DNA of 18,064 nucleotides, taken from contig JBHOQO010000145.1 of NCBI GenBank assembly GCA_042408925.1, forward strand, positions 1 through 18,064, read 5' to 3'. This stretch comes from BPIH01 sp042408925 (GTDB lineage Bacteria > Chloroflexota > Limnocylindria > Limnocylindrales > CSP1-4). The notes below the pieces were generated by a model. That model made no database searches and was not told the DNA's origin. It saw only the letters and a list, made by a program, of their open reading frames with translations. The first letter of the stretch is position 1, and each line of letters begins with the position of its first letter. Both the position numbers and the translations under genes were made by a program. Below are positions 6,599 to 14,994 of the stretch, piece after piece.

Positions 6599-8963
6599 TC
6601 GCCGGCTCCGCCCGGTGGACGTGCCGCAGCCAGCCCGCTTCGAGCTCGGTCCGGAGCGCGTCGTGGCCGGGCCGCAGCTCGCCCCGGTCGTCGACGAGCC
6701 GCTCGGCGTGTCGTCGGGCCCGGACGGCGAGCTCCCGGTGGTCGGCTCGGGCAAGCGCCGCGACCCGGAGCCGCGGCAGGCCGCTCTGGTGGAGCCCCAG
6801 GACGTCGCCCTCGCCCCGGAGCTCGAAGTCGCGCTCGGCGAGGGCGAACCCGTCGGCCGAGCGGACGAGCTCGACGAGCCGGGCCTGGGCCGTCGAGACC
6901 GGGACGCGGCGGCCGGCGACGAGGTCCTCCCAGGCCGCCCGGCTCGGGGCCGCGTCGGAGACGAGGACGCAGTACGAGCGGGCCGTCCCCCGACCGACCC
7001 GGCCCCGCAGCTGGTGAAGCTGGGCGAGCCCGAAGCGGTCGGCCCCCTCGACGACCATGACCGACGCCTCCGGGACGTCGACGCCGACCTCGACGACCGT
7101 CGTCCCGACGAGGACGTCGAGCCGCCCGTCCCGGAACTCGCCCATGACCGCGTCCCGGACCGCCGCCGGCATCCGCCCGTGGACGAGCCCGACCCGGAGC
7201 GGGGCAAGGAGGGCCCGGAGGCGTTCCGCCTCCGCCTCGGCGGCCGCGGCCCAGGCGCCGACGGCCTCGGGATCGTCGGGCTCGAAGAGGCCGAGCTCGG
7301 CCGTATCGGCCTCGTCGCCCGCCTCCGTCCCGCTCCCGGCCGCCGGGCCGATGAGCGGCACGACGACGAAGGTCCGCCGACCCGCCGCGGCCTCGCTCCG
7401 GACGAAGTCCCAGACCCGCTCGAGGTCGTCGGGGTGACGGATCGCCGTCCGGACGGGGAGGCGACCGGCGGGCGGCGTCCGGAGGTCGGAGACGTCGAGG
7501 TCGGCGTAGAGGACCTGGCCGAGGGTCCGCGGGATCGGCGTCGCCGTCATGAGGAGGACGTGGGGTGAGCCGTCGGCCGCCTTCTCGTCGAGGCGGTTGC
7601 GCTGTTCGACGCCGAAGCGGTGCTGCTCGTCGACGACGACGAGGCCGAGGCGCTCGAAGGCCACGGCCTCCCCCAGGAGGGCGTGCGTCCCGACGACGAC
7701 CCGGATCCGCCCCTCCGCGAGCCCCGCGAGAACCGCCGTCCGGTCCCCCGTCGGGAGCGAGCCGGTCAGGAGGGCGACCTCGATCCCGACCCCGGCGAGG
7801 AGCCGGCCGAGGGTCTCGGCGTGCTGCCGGGCAAGGAGGTCGGTCGGGGCGAGGAGGACGCCCTGCCGGCCGGCGAGGGCGACGAGCCCGAGGGCGACGG
7901 CGGCGACGGCGGTCTTCCCCGACCCGACGTCGCCCTGGAGGAGGCGGAGCATCGGGACCGGCCGGGCGAGATCGGCGACGACGGCGGCGATCGCGGCCTC
8001 CTGGTCGGGGGTCAGCTCGATGGGCCGGCCGGCACGCTCGGCGAGCCCGGCGACGACCGAGGCCCGGAGCCGCTCGAGGACGGCGGGGGCGACGGCGATC
8101 GGCCCCGCGGTCGCCCGACCCCGCTCCCGCCGCCGGGCCACCATCCCGATCTGGAGGCCGAGGAGCTCGTCGAAGGCGAGGCGGGCGATCGCCGCGTCGA
8201 CGGCCTCGAAGCTCGAGGGGAAGTGGGCCTCCTCGAGGGCCCGGCCGATCTCGAAGAGCGCCTCGGCCCGCCGGATCGAGTCCGGAAGGTACTCGGGATA
8301 GACGCGCCCGAAGCGGTCGAGGGCGGCCCGGATGGCGACCCGGAGGCGGACGGCGGTGAGGCCGCTCGTCAGCCGGTAGACCGGGACGATCCGACCGGCA
8401 TGGAGGAGGGCCGAGCCGTCGGCCCGCTGGAACTCCGGGTTGTCGAGGAGCGGCGTCAGCCCGGCCCGCTTCAGCCGTCCGCTCAAGACGAGCCAGTCGC
8501 CGACCCGAACCCGCCGCTCGATGAAGCGTCGCCCGAACCAGACCGCCTCGGCCTCGCCGGTCTCGTCGGCGAGGCGGGCGGTCGTGACCTGGACCCGCCG
8601 CCGCCAGGTCTGTCCGACCTCGATCCCGAGGACCTGGGCCCGGGTCGCGACGAGGCTCCCGGGCTCGAGGCTCCGCAGGGCCCGGATCGGCTCGAGAGTC
8701 CGCAGGTCCAGGTAGCGCCGCGGGAGGTGGAAGAGGAGGTCCCGGGCCCGTTCGACCCCGAGCCGGGGCGCCACCCGGGCGAGGAGCGCCGCCCCCGGGA
8801 GGCCGGACCGCCGAAGCGGTGCGTCCAGGTCCGGGGCGCCGCGCGGGACAGCCCGCCGTCGTCCGGCCGTCGGCTCCGCGGGGGTCTCGCGGGGGGCCCT
8901 ACTCGACGGCAACGAGGTAGCGGTAATGGGGCTGACCGCCGTGGACGACCTCGACCTCGACAC
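6588..8963 (-). CDS. recG: ATP-dependent DNA helicase RecG
   Basis: RecG remodels stalled replication forks and branched recombination intermediates. From the GTG at 8963 it is 791 residues. The wedge/OB domain occupies about residues 45-230 (GARDLLFHLPRRYLDL-like region at 72-87). The helicase core has Walker A GDVGSGKT (344-351), DEQH (445-448, in VVVDEQHRFGVEQR), TAT (473-475) and QLRGRVGRG (651-659). The C-terminal RDFELRGEGDVLG and HQSGLP (711-730) are specific to RecG. An acidic, Ala-rich insertion of about 35 residues lies at 541-577. The start is uncertain: GTG at 8963 overlaps fakA by 65 bases and has GGGGAG upstream, while TTG at 8912 would give 774 residues without a clear ribosome site. 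Conserved sequence begins only near residue 45, so both are compatible. Confidence 0.95.
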   Translation of the reverse strand: MSRSRSSTAVSPITATSLPSSRAPRETPAEPTAGRRRAVPRGAPDLDAPLRRSGLPGAALLARVAPRLGVERARDLLFHLPRRYLDLRTLEPIRALRSLEPGSLVATRAQVLGIEVGQTWRRRVQVTTARLADETGEAEAVWFGRRFIERRVRVGDWLVLSGRLKRAGLTPLLDNPEFQRADGSALLHAGRIVPVYRLTSGLTAVRLRVAIRAALDRFGRVYPEYLPDSIRRAEALFEIGRALEEAHFPSSFEAVDAAIARLAFDELLGLQIGMVARRRERGRATAGPIAVAPAVLERLRASVVAGLAERAGRPIELTPDQEAAIAAVVADLARPVPMLRLLQGDVGSGKTAVAAVALGLVALAGRQGVLLAPTDLLARQHAETLGRLLAGVGIEVALLTGSLPTGDRTAVLAGLAEGRIRVVVGTHALLGEAVAFERLGLVVVDEQHRFGVEQRNRLDEKAADGSPHVLLMTATPIPRTLGQVLYADLDVSDLRTPPAGRLPVRTAIRHPDDLERVWDFVRSEAAAGRRTFVVVPLIGPAAGSGTEAGDEADTAELGLFEPDDPEAVGAWAAAAEAEAERLRALLAPLRVGLVHGRMPAAVRDAVMGEFRDGRLDVLVGTTVVEVGVDVPEASVMVVEGADRFGLAQLHQLRGRVGRGTARSYCVLVSDAAPSRAAWEDLVAGRRVPVSTAQARLVELVRSADGFALAERDFELRGEGDVLGLHQSGLPRLRVAALARADHRELAVRARRHAERLVDDRGELRPGHDALRTELEAGWLRHVHRAEPASGA

Positions 8964-10653
8964 CCGGGTAGAGCTCCCCGACGAGCCGGGCGAGGCGCTC
9001 CGCCTCGTCGAGGTCGGCGCCGTCGCCGTAGTAGAGGGTGACGAGCTCGAAGCCGGGCCGCAGCCGCCCGAAGGCGGCCCGGACCGCCCGTTCGAGGTCC
9101 CTGTCGGCGGCGAGGAGGCAGTCGTCGGGCCCGAGGACGATCGTCTCGCCGGCCCGGACCCGGCGCCCGTCGAGTCGCGCGTTCCGGACCGCTTGGGTCA
9201 CCGCGAAGCTCTGGATCTCGCGAGCCGCCCTCGCCATCGGCTCGACGTTCCTCGCCGCGTCGAGGGTCGGATCGAGGGCCAGGAGCGCGGCGACCCCCTC
9301 GGCCGCGTTCCGGGTCGGCACGACCCGGACCGGTCGGTCGACGAGCCGGGCGACCTGCTCGGCCGCCAGGAGGACGTCGGGATCGTTCGGCAGGAGGATG
9401 ATCTCGCGGGCGGGGACGGCGTCGACGGCGGCCTTGAGCTCGCCGGTGCTCGGGTGCCCGGCCCGGGCGTCGACGACGGCGCTCACGCCGAAGGACTCGA
9501 AGACGCTCGCCATGCCGGGTCCGGCCGCCACCGCGACGACCCCGAGCGGCAGCGGCTCCTCGGCGACCGCCGGCGCCGCAGCCCCCGGTCCGGCCCCCGA
9601 TTCGGGCGGCTCCTCGCCGCCGGACGCGGCGGTCGCCCCGGCCCCGGCGACCCCGGCCCCGTCCCGCTCCTCCTCCCCCGGCGTCGGGGAGGGGCCGGCG
9701 AAGGCGGCGGCCCGCCGCTCCCGGACCTCGCGGGTCTGGCGGTCGAGGTTCTCGATGCTGATCCGGGACAGCGTTCCGAGGGAGAGCCCGTAGGCGATGA
9801 CCGCGTCGGGCCGGTCGTTGTGGACATGGATCTTCGCGGCGCGGGTATCGCCGGCGACGAGGACCGATTCCCCGAGGGACTCCAGATGGGCCCGGATCGC
9901 GTCGAGGTCGAGGGGGCGCCCCGGGGGCGCCTCGACGAGGAACATCGTCTCGTACCCGTAGCCGTCGTCGGCGTGGGCGACGAGGGCCGAGGCGCGGGGG
10001 GCGTCCCGCCCGACTGCTTCGGCCTCGACCGGCGTCGTCTCGACGACGGCCTTGAGCAAGCCCTGGAGGAGCCGGTAGAGCCCCTGCCCGCCCGAATCGA
10101 CGACCCCGGCTTCGCGGAGGATCGGCAGGAGCGAGGGCGTTCGAACGACCGACTCGCGGGCCGCCTCGGTCGCCGCGACGAGGACGGCCTCGATGTCGTT
10201 CGTCCGCTCGGCCGCCTCGACCGCCGCCGCGGCGGCGTCCCGGGCGACGGTCAGGATCGTCCCCTCGACCGGTCGCGTCACCGCGGCGTACGCCGCCTCG
10301 GCGCCGGCCCGCATCGCGTGGGCGAGGTCGACGGCGGTGAAGCGCGGCTTGCCGCTCAGGGCTTCGGCGGCCCCGCGGACGATCTGGCTGGCGATGACCC
10401 CGGAGTTCCCGCGGGCCCCCATGAGCGAGCCGAAACTGAGCGCCGCGATGACCCGGCCGGCCTCGCGCCCGTCGGCCGCCTCCGCCTCCTCGAGGGCGGC
10501 CCGGAGCGTCGCCAGCATGTTCGTCCCGGTGTCGCCGTCAGGGACCGGGAAGACGTTCAGGGCGTTGATCTCGTCGACGTGGGCCTCCACGTTCGCGACG
10601 GCGACCCGGAACGCGGCGAGGAGACCCGAGCCGTCGCAGGCGCGCCGCGTCAT
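8899..10653 (-). CDS. fakA: Fatty acid kinase catalytic subunit FakA (YloV-like, DAK2 domain)
   Basis: FakA phosphorylates FakB-bound fatty acids, giving acyl-phosphate that enters phospholipid synthesis through the PlsX/PlsY route. It is 584 residues long. The DAK2/DhaL domain fills the first 205 residues, with the nucleotide and metal motif NVFPVPDGDTGTNM (33-46), GARGNSGVI (79-87) and DSGGQGL (186-192). The middle domain has GYGYETMFLVE (231-241) and KIHVHND (274-280), with histidines H276 and H278. A Gly/Ala/Glu-rich linker of about 50 residues (319-367) precedes the C-terminal EDD-like domain (GVVAVAAGPGM ... HYRYLVAVE). The ATG at 10653 overlaps the upstream Asp23-family stop as ATGA. 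No FakB/DegV partner is in this window. PlsX downstream in the same strand run fits the pathway. Domain order is the same as in Bacillus YloV. Confidence 0.92.
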   Translation of the reverse strand: MTRRACDGSGLLAAFRVAVANVEAHVDEINALNVFPVPDGDTGTNMLATLRAALEEAEAADGREAGRVIAALSFGSLMGARGNSGVIASQIVRGAAEALSGKPRFTAVDLAHAMRAGAEAAYAAVTRPVEGTILTVARDAAAAAVEAAERTNDIEAVLVAATEAARESVVRTPSLLPILREAGVVDSGGQGLYRLLQGLLKAVVETTPVEAEAVGRDAPRASALVAHADDGYGYETMFLVEAPPGRPLDLDAIRAHLESLGESVLVAGDTRAAKIHVHNDRPDAVIAYGLSLGTLSRISIENLDRQTREVRERRAAAFAGPSPTPGEEERDGAGVAGAGATAASGGEEPPESGAGPGAAAPAVAEEPLPLGVVAVAAGPGMASVFESFGVSAVVDARAGHPSTGELKAAVDAVPAREIILLPNDPDVLLAAEQVARLVDRPVRVVPTRNAAEGVAALLALDPTLDAARNVEPMARAAREIQSFAVTQAVRNARLDGRRVRAGETIVLGPDDCLLAADRDLERAVRAAFGRLRPGFELVTLYYGDGADLDEAERLARLVGELYPGVEVEVVHGGQPHYRYLVAVE

Positions 10654-11063
10654 CGATGTTCGGGGCCGCCTCGGGATGATCCCCCCGGGGCGCCGGACCG
10701 GGCCGGCCGCTCCGGGCGCCGACCCGCACCCTCGACCCGAAGGCGCCGAACGTGGATCGTCAGGCGGTCGAGGTCGCGGCCGACGGCGCGGCGGACGGCG
10801 TAGCGGACCGCCGATTCCACCTGCCGCCCGACCTCGGCCACCGGCAACCCCGCGGCGACCTCCAGGTCGAGGTCGACCTCGAGCCGCGGGAGCCGGGAAA
10901 GCCGGATCCCCGCCGGTCCGAGACCGAGACGGGCAAGGAGCGCCGAGCGGATTCCGGCAGGGGCAAACCCGGTCACCCCGTACGAGCTCAGGGCGGCCGA
11001 ACGGACGACGTCGATGATGGCCTGCCGGGTGGCGAGCACCCGATCGGGCGAGGGGTCGGTCAC
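10650..11063 (-). CDS. Asp23/Gls24 family protein (YloU-like)
   Basis: This 137-residue Asp23/Gls24 family member sits directly before fakA, as YloU precedes YloV in Bacillus. The core contains ALSSYGVTGFAPAG, LPRLEVDLDLEVAAGLPVAEVGRQVESAVRYAV and LDRLTIHVRRLRVEG, the strand-helix-strand pattern of the family. The C-terminal 25 residues are Arg/Gly/Pro-rich and disordered. The GTG at 11063 has a textbook GGAGG four bases before it. It would be the first gene of the leftward transcript from the divergent promoter region. The role is not known in detail; the neighbour suggests a link to fatty acid or envelope metabolism. Confidence 0.82.
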   Translation of the reverse strand: MTDPSPDRVLATRQAIIDVVRSAALSSYGVTGFAPAGIRSALLARLGLGPAGIRLSRLPRLEVDLDLEVAAGLPVAEVGRQVESAVRYAVRRAVGRDLDRLTIHVRRLRVEGAGRRPERPARSGAPGGSSRGGPEHR

Positions 11064-11066
11064 CGC

Positions 11067-11072
11067 ACCTCC
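11067..11072 (-). promoter_or_regulatory. Ribosome binding site of the YloU-like gene
   Basis: The minus strand reads GGAGGTGCGGTG; GGAGG sits four bases before the GTG at 11063 and fixes the start. Confidence 0.8.
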
Positions 11073-11142
11073 AGCTGCGAGCGCCGCCGGGCGCGTCCGT
11101 CGGGCACGGGCCGACAGCGGCCGGGGCCCGGCGCGGCGCGTT

Positions 11143-11151
11143 TGGTATCAT
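11143..11151 (+). promoter_or_regulatory. Extended -10 promoter for rpmB
   Basis: The plus strand reads TGGTATCAT, a TGn extended -10 element with a five-of-six TATAAT match. It is the only AT-rich spot in the 172-base divergent gap. No -35 is evident at the expected place (GGGGCC at 11123-11128). The predicted start is near 11158, giving a leader of about 78 bases before the rpmB ATG. Confidence 0.55.
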
Positions 11152-11152
11152 A
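11147..11152 (-). promoter_or_regulatory. -10 box for the leftward yloU-fakA-recG transcript
   Basis: On the minus strand the same spot reads TATGAT, five of six to consensus. It is part of the 9-base near-perfect palindrome GTATCATAC (11145-11153), so one AT-rich patch could serve both directions. The -35 region (around GTCGAG) is weak. The leader to the GTG at 11063 would be about 75-80 bases. Confidence 0.5.
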
Positions 11153-11225
11153 CGCGCCCGCATGCCGGCGCTCGACCGCCGGACTCCGGAGCCGGCGTGC
11201 CGGCCGATCCACCCCGCCACCGACG

Positions 11226-11231
11226 AAAGGA
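11226..11231 (+). promoter_or_regulatory. Ribosome binding site of rpmB
   Basis: AAAGGA lies four bases before the ATG at 11236 and selects this start over open sequence upstream. Confidence 0.7.
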
Positions 11232-11235
11232 CACC

Positions 11236-11442
11236 ATGGCCCGCACCTGCGCGATCTGCGGCAAGGTCTCGATGGGCGGCTTCAACCCCCAGTCGTCCGG
11301 GAACAACCGCGTCCGGGTCCATCGCCGCTACGAACCGAACCTCCAGTCGCGGCTCGTCGTCATCGACGGTCGTCCCCGGCGCGCCCTCGTCTGCACCCGC
11401 TGCAGCCGGACCCTCACGAAGGCCGCCCGGACCGGCGCCTGA
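11236..11442 (+). CDS. rpmB: Large ribosomal subunit protein L28 (zinc-binding form)
   Basis: L28 is a 50S protein. This copy is 68 residues and starts MARTCAICGK, with the CxxC pair C5/C8 and a second pair C53/C56 (CTRC), so it is the zinc-binding type. The body GNNRVRVHRRYEPNLQS is the family core, where the usual SHS/SHA-type region reads NNR. It is the only plus-strand gene here. It diverges from the YloU-like gene, as I recall for Bacillus rpmB and yloU, and converges on dtd with a 21-base gap. No rho-independent terminator is visible in that gap. Confidence 0.97.
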   Translation: MARTCAICGKVSMGGFNPQSSGNNRVRVHRRYEPNLQSRLVVIDGRPRRALVCTRCSRTLTKAARTGA

Positions 11443-11463
11443 GCCGCCGAACGCCGACGCCCC

Positions 11464-11907
11464 TCAGCCCTCGGTATCGAGCCAGATCGTGAACGGCCCG
11501 TCGTTCACGAGCTCGACCGCCATCTTCGCCCCGAACCGCCCGCGGGCGACCGGCACCCCGAGCGCGGCGAGGCGGGCGCAGAACGTCCGCCAGAGCGGCT
11601 CGGCCACCTCCGGCGGGGCCGCCTCGGTGAAGCCCGGCCGACGGCCGCGGCGCGTGTCGGCGTAGAGGGTGAACTGGCTGACGACGAGGGCGCTCCCGTT
11701 CACCTCGAGGAGCGAGCGGTTCGTCCGGCCGGCGTCGTCCTCGAAGATTCGGAGCTCCGCGATCCGCCGGGCCAGGGCCGCGGCGGTCCCTTCATCGTCG
11801 CCACGGCCCACGCCGAGGAGGACGAGGAGGCCGGGACCGATCGCCGCGACCGTCTCGTCCTCGACCCGGACCTCCGCCCGGAGGACCCGCTGGAGGAGGG
11901 CCCGCAC
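11464..11907 (-). CDS. dtd: D-aminoacyl-tRNA deacylase
   Basis: Dtd removes D-amino acids (and misattached glycine) from tRNAs, a proofreading step in translation. Its 147 residues are standard. It starts MRALLQRVLRAEVRVED, has SQFTLYADTRRGRRPGF (77-93) with the active-site SQFTL, and ends with NDGPFT (135-140), which carries the cross-subunit Gly-cisPro motif. The GTG at 11907 begins two bases after the rpe stop, without its own Shine-Dalgarno site, so translation is probably coupled to rpe. It is the last gene of the priA-to-dtd side and meets rpmB tail to tail. Confidence 0.96.
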   Translation of the reverse strand: MRALLQRVLRAEVRVEDETVAAIGPGLLVLLGVGRGDDEGTAAALARRIAELRIFEDDAGRTNRSLLEVNGSALVVSQFTLYADTRRGRRPGFTEAAPPEVAEPLWRTFCARLAALGVPVARGRFGAKMAVELVNDGPFTIWLDTEG

Positions 11908-11909
11908 CG

Positions 11910-12662
11910 TCAGCCGTCGTCGGCGCCGACGAGGACCGCCCGATCCGACCGGGGTCGGACCGGCATCGCTGCCGTCCGCCCGGCCTCGGCGAGCGCCTTG
12001 ATCCGGGCGATCTCCTCGGCCATGTTCCGCCCCCGGGCAAAGAGCGCCGACCCGACGACGAGGACCTCGGCCCCGTGCCGCCCGACGAGCTCCGCGGTAT
12101 GGCGGTTCACCCCGCCGTCGACATGGACGGCCGGATCGAGCGAGTCGGCGGCGAGGTAGGCGCCGGCGGCCGGGAGCTTCGTCCGGGCGACGTCGCGCAT
12201 GAGTTGCTGGCCGCCGAAGCCCGGCTCGACGGTCATGACCATGACGACGTCGAGGAGCGGCCGGTACGGCTCGAGGACCTCGAGCGGCGTCCGCGGCTTC
12301 ACCGCCAGCCCCGCCAGTCGCCCGGCCCCGCGGATCCGCTCGAGGAGCGGCTCGAGCGGCTCGTCGACCTCGACGTGGAGGGTGATCGAGTCGCAGCCGG
12401 CGGCGAGGAACTCGTCGACGAAGCGCGACGGGTTCGCGATCATCAGATGGGCGTCGAAGGGCAGATCGGTGATCGATCGGAGGGCGCGGACCGTCCGGGG
12501 CCCGAAGGTCAGGTTCGGGACGAAGTGGCCGTCCATGACGTCGAGGTGGATCCGGTCGGCGCCCGCCCGGACGCAGCGGCGGACGGCCTGGGCGAGGTTT
12601 GCCAGGTTCGCGTCGAGGACCGAGGCCGCCAGCCGGATCGGCCGCTGACCTCCGCCGATCAC
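11910..12662 (-). CDS. rpe: Ribulose-phosphate 3-epimerase
   Basis: Rpe interconverts ribulose-5-phosphate and xylulose-5-phosphate in the pentose phosphate pathway. It is 250 residues, slightly long because of a C-terminal tail of about 28 residues. The TIM-barrel motifs are in order: LAASVLDANLANL (11-23), HLDVMDGHFVPN (39-50), AHLMI (71-75), MTVEPGFGGQ (143-152) and VDGGVN (181-186). The metal ligands H39, D41, H72 and D182 are all present. GTG at 12662 overlaps the rlmN stop as GTGA. rpe in the def-fmt-rlmN neighbourhood is a known arrangement in Gram-positive bacteria. Confidence 0.97.
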   Translation of the reverse strand: MIGGGQRPIRLAASVLDANLANLAQAVRRCVRAGADRIHLDVMDGHFVPNLTFGPRTVRALRSITDLPFDAHLMIANPSRFVDEFLAAGCDSITLHVEVDEPLEPLLERIRGAGRLAGLAVKPRTPLEVLEPYRPLLDVVMVMTVEPGFGGQQLMRDVARTKLPAAGAYLAADSLDPAVHVDGGVNRHTAELVGRHGAEVLVVGSALFARGRNMAEEIARIKALAEAGRTAAMPVRPRSDRAVLVGADDG

Positions 12663-13975
12663 GATCGCCCCCCGGCGGCGAGGGTCCGAGCCGGACCCGC
12701 GATCTCCGTCGCCGCCCGGAGCGCCGCCGCCGAGGCCCGGACGAGCCGCTCCCGACGACGGCGAACGGCCGCCGGCGCCGGGGCTCCGGCGCGCTCGGCG
12801 GCGAGCTGGCCGCAGGCGGCCCCGATCTCGATCCCCCGATTCGAGCGGATCGTGACCGGGATCCCGGCCCGCCGGAGGATCGCCGCGAACCGCTCGACGG
12901 CCTCGGGCGGGCTCGCGGTCCAGGGCGTGTGGGCGACCGGGTTCATCGGGATGAGGTTGACGTGGGCAAGCTCCGGAGCGAGGAGCTCGGCGAGGGCGGC
13001 AGCGTCGGCCGGTGTGTCGTTCACGCCGGCGATGAGCGTCACCTCGTAGCTGACCCGCCGGCCCGTCGCCCGGGAATGGTCCCGGGCAGCGGCGACGACC
13101 TCGGCGACCGGCCAGCGGCGGTTGAGCGGGACGAGGACGTCGCGGAGCGGGTCCCGGGCGGCGTGGAGCGAGATGGCGAGGGTGAACTGGACGCCGAGCT
13201 CGGTGAGCCGTCGGATCCCGGGGACGACGCCGCTCGTCGATACCGTGATGTGCCGGGCGCCGAGGCCGAACCGTCGGGGGTCGTTCAGGGCCTCGACCGC
13301 CGCCAGGACGGCGTCGAGGTTGAGGAGCGGCTCGCCCATCCCCATGAAGACGACGTTCGTCACCCGGCGGCCGTCCTCGGCGAGCCGGCGGGCGGCGTGG
13401 CGGACCTGGTCGAGGATCTCGGCCGTCTCGAGATCGCGGGTGAAGCCGAGCTCGCCGGTCGCGCAGAAGGGGCAGCCGACGGCGCAGCCCGCCTGGCTCG
13501 AGATGCAGACGGTGTGGCGCTCGCGTCGCCCGGGGCGGGCCGGGTAGTGCATGACGACGGATTCGACGACGGCGCCGTCGCAGAGCCGGTGAAGGACCTT
13601 CTCAGTCCGTCCGGCGTCGGCGATCCGAACCTCGTCGGCGACGATCGTGTCGAGGCGGAAGGCCTCGCCGAGGGCCGCCCGGAGCGGCTTCGGGAGGGTC
13701 GTCAGCTCGTCGACGTCGCGGGCGAAGGCCCGCCACAGCGCGTCGAGGACCTGCCGAGTCCGGTAGCGCGGCTCGCCGCGCTCGACGAACCAGGCGTCGA
13801 GCGCCCCGGGCGCCAGGCCCGCGGCGCCCGGCCTCGGGTCGAGTCCGAGACCGCCCCGCGGGCGGGACGGGTCGAAGCCGGCGGGCAGGGCCGCGCCCCG
13901 CCCGGACGGGAAGTTCTCGACCGGGGAGGTCGTCGCGTTCGGGGAGCTCGTCGGGTCGGGTTCCATCGGCCTCAT
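12659..13975 (-). CDS. rlmN: Dual-specificity 23S rRNA/tRNA adenine-C2 methyltransferase RlmN
   Basis: This radical SAM enzyme methylates C2 of A2503 in 23S rRNA and of A37 in some tRNAs. The 438 residues include an N-terminal extension of about 55 residues that looks disordered. The cluster motif CAVGCPFC gives C164, C168 and C171. The two mechanistic cysteines are C157 (TVCISSQ) and C388 (AACGQL), so the enzyme should be active. MGMGEPLLNL (211-220) is the GGE-like SAM motif, and ISLHAARDPLRD and PMNPVAHTPW (343-352) follow. ATG at 13975 overlaps the fmt stop as ATGA; a second ATG three codons in is possible. Cfr is unlikely, given the RlmN-like GIEIGAACGQ ending. Confidence 0.96.
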   Translation of the reverse strand: MRPMEPDPTSSPNATTSPVENFPSGRGAALPAGFDPSRPRGGLGLDPRPGAAGLAPGALDAWFVERGEPRYRTRQVLDALWRAFARDVDELTTLPKPLRAALGEAFRLDTIVADEVRIADAGRTEKVLHRLCDGAVVESVVMHYPARPGRRERHTVCISSQAGCAVGCPFCATGELGFTRDLETAEILDQVRHAARRLAEDGRRVTNVVFMGMGEPLLNLDAVLAAVEALNDPRRFGLGARHITVSTSGVVPGIRRLTELGVQFTLAISLHAARDPLRDVLVPLNRRWPVAEVVAAARDHSRATGRRVSYEVTLIAGVNDTPADAAALAELLAPELAHVNLIPMNPVAHTPWTASPPEAVERFAAILRRAGIPVTIRSNRGIEIGAACGQLAAERAGAPAPAAVRRRRERLVRASAAALRAATEIAGPARTLAAGGRS

Positions 13976-14994
13976 CGTACCGAGCCCGATCCCGGGTCGC
14001 CGTCGCCTCGACCCAGAACGGCGGTCCCGACGAGCCACGGGCGGCCGCGCCGGTACTCGGCCGCCGTCATCAGCCGCCCTCCGGCGGGCTGGACGACGAG
14101 GAGGCGGAGCCGCCCGTCCTCCGTCGTCAGGGCCAGGCCGTCGCCGCTGGCGACGAGCCGCCCGGGTTCGTCGCCGGGCTCGGCCCGCTCGACCGCGGCG
14201 GCATGGACGAGGAGTCGGCCCGCCGTCGTCTCGAGGAAGGCGCCGGGCCAGGGACGAAAGGCCCGGACCTGCCGCTCGAGCTCGACGACAGAGCGAGCGG
14301 GATCGAGGCGGCCGTCGGCCCGGCGCAGCGGCCGGGCCAGCGTCGCCCCCGCCGCGGGCTGCGGCTCGGCCACGACCGCGCCCCGGAGCCAGGGGCCGAG
14401 GATCTCGTCGAGGAGGTCGGCCGCGACGACGGCGAGTCGCGCCTCGAGCTGCTCGGCGGTCTCGTCGTCGGCGATGGCGACGGCCCGCCGGGCGACGATC
14501 GGTCCGCTATCGAGCCCGGCGTCCATCCGGATGATCGTGACGCCGGTCTCACGGTCGCCGGCGAGGATCGCGGCCGCGATCGGCGCCGCCCCGCGGTGGC
14601 GCGGCAGGAGCGAGGGGTGGAGGTTCAGGGCACCGAACGGGAGGTCCAGCAACGGCGGCGGGACGAGCTGCCCGTAGTCGGCGAGCACGGCGAGCTCCGG
14701 CTCGAGGGCCAGGACCTCGGCCGTCGCCGCGGGATCCCGGAGCCTCACGGGGGTCAGGATGCGAACGCCGCGCTCCGCCGCCCGGCGGGCGATCGGTGTC
14801 GGGGCGAGGCGGCGGTGCCGACCGGCCGGTCGCGGCGGGGCGGTGACGACCCCGACGAGGGCGATGTCGGGCCGGGTCGCCAGGCGCTCCAGGGCCGGCA
14901 GCCCGAAGGCCCCGCTCCCCAAGAAGACCGTCCGGACCGGTCGTCTCGCCGGCGCCGTTCGAGACGCGTCCCGGCCGTCCGCCCCCTCGGTCAG
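13972..14994 (-). CDS. fmt: Methionyl-tRNA formyltransferase, non-standard start suspected
   Basis: Fmt formylates initiator Met-tRNA using 10-formyl-tetrahydrofolate. With the start used here it has 340 residues. Motifs: VRTVFLGSGAFGLPALERL (20-38, first strand), ALNLHPSLLPRHRGAAPI (122-139, with catalytic N124 and H126) and GVTIIRMDAGLDSGPIV (151-167, with D162). A C-terminal OB-like domain follows (FRPWPGAF ... GRPWLVG). The start is a problem. No ATG, GTG or TTG lies between deep inside def and a TTG at 14922, which would cut off the first strand (VRTVF). CTG at 14994 overlaps the def stop as CTGA, matching the four-base overlaps elsewhere, and is offered as the start. GTC at 14937, just before RTVF, is another option. 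Identity is certain; the N-terminus is not. Confidence 0.88.
   Translation of the reverse strand: MTEGADGRDASRTAPARRPVRTVFLGSGAFGLPALERLATRPDIALVGVVTAPPRPAGRHRRLAPTPIARRAAERGVRILTPVRLRDPAATAEVLALEPELAVLADYGQLVPPPLLDLPFGALNLHPSLLPRHRGAAPIAAAILAGDRETGVTIIRMDAGLDSGPIVARRAVAIADDETAEQLEARLAVVAADLLDEILGPWLRGAVVAEPQPAAGATLARPLRRADGRLDPARSVVELERQVRAFRPWPGAFLETTAGRLLVHAAAVERAEPGDEPGRLVASGDGLALTTEDGRLRLLVVQPAGGRLMTAAEYRRGRPWLVGTAVLGRGDGDPGSGSVR

Noticed and set aside
8926..10803. A 625-codon open frame on the plus strand opposite fakA
   Set aside because: Mirror-frame artefact of a GC-rich gene; no ribosome site or motif.
11443..11463. Possible bidirectional terminator between rpmB and dtd
   Set aside because: The 21-base gap has no stem-loop or T-tract.
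12599..14677. A 692-codon open frame on the plus strand opposite rlmN and fmt
   Set aside because: It is antisense to two clear enzymes and has no family motif.
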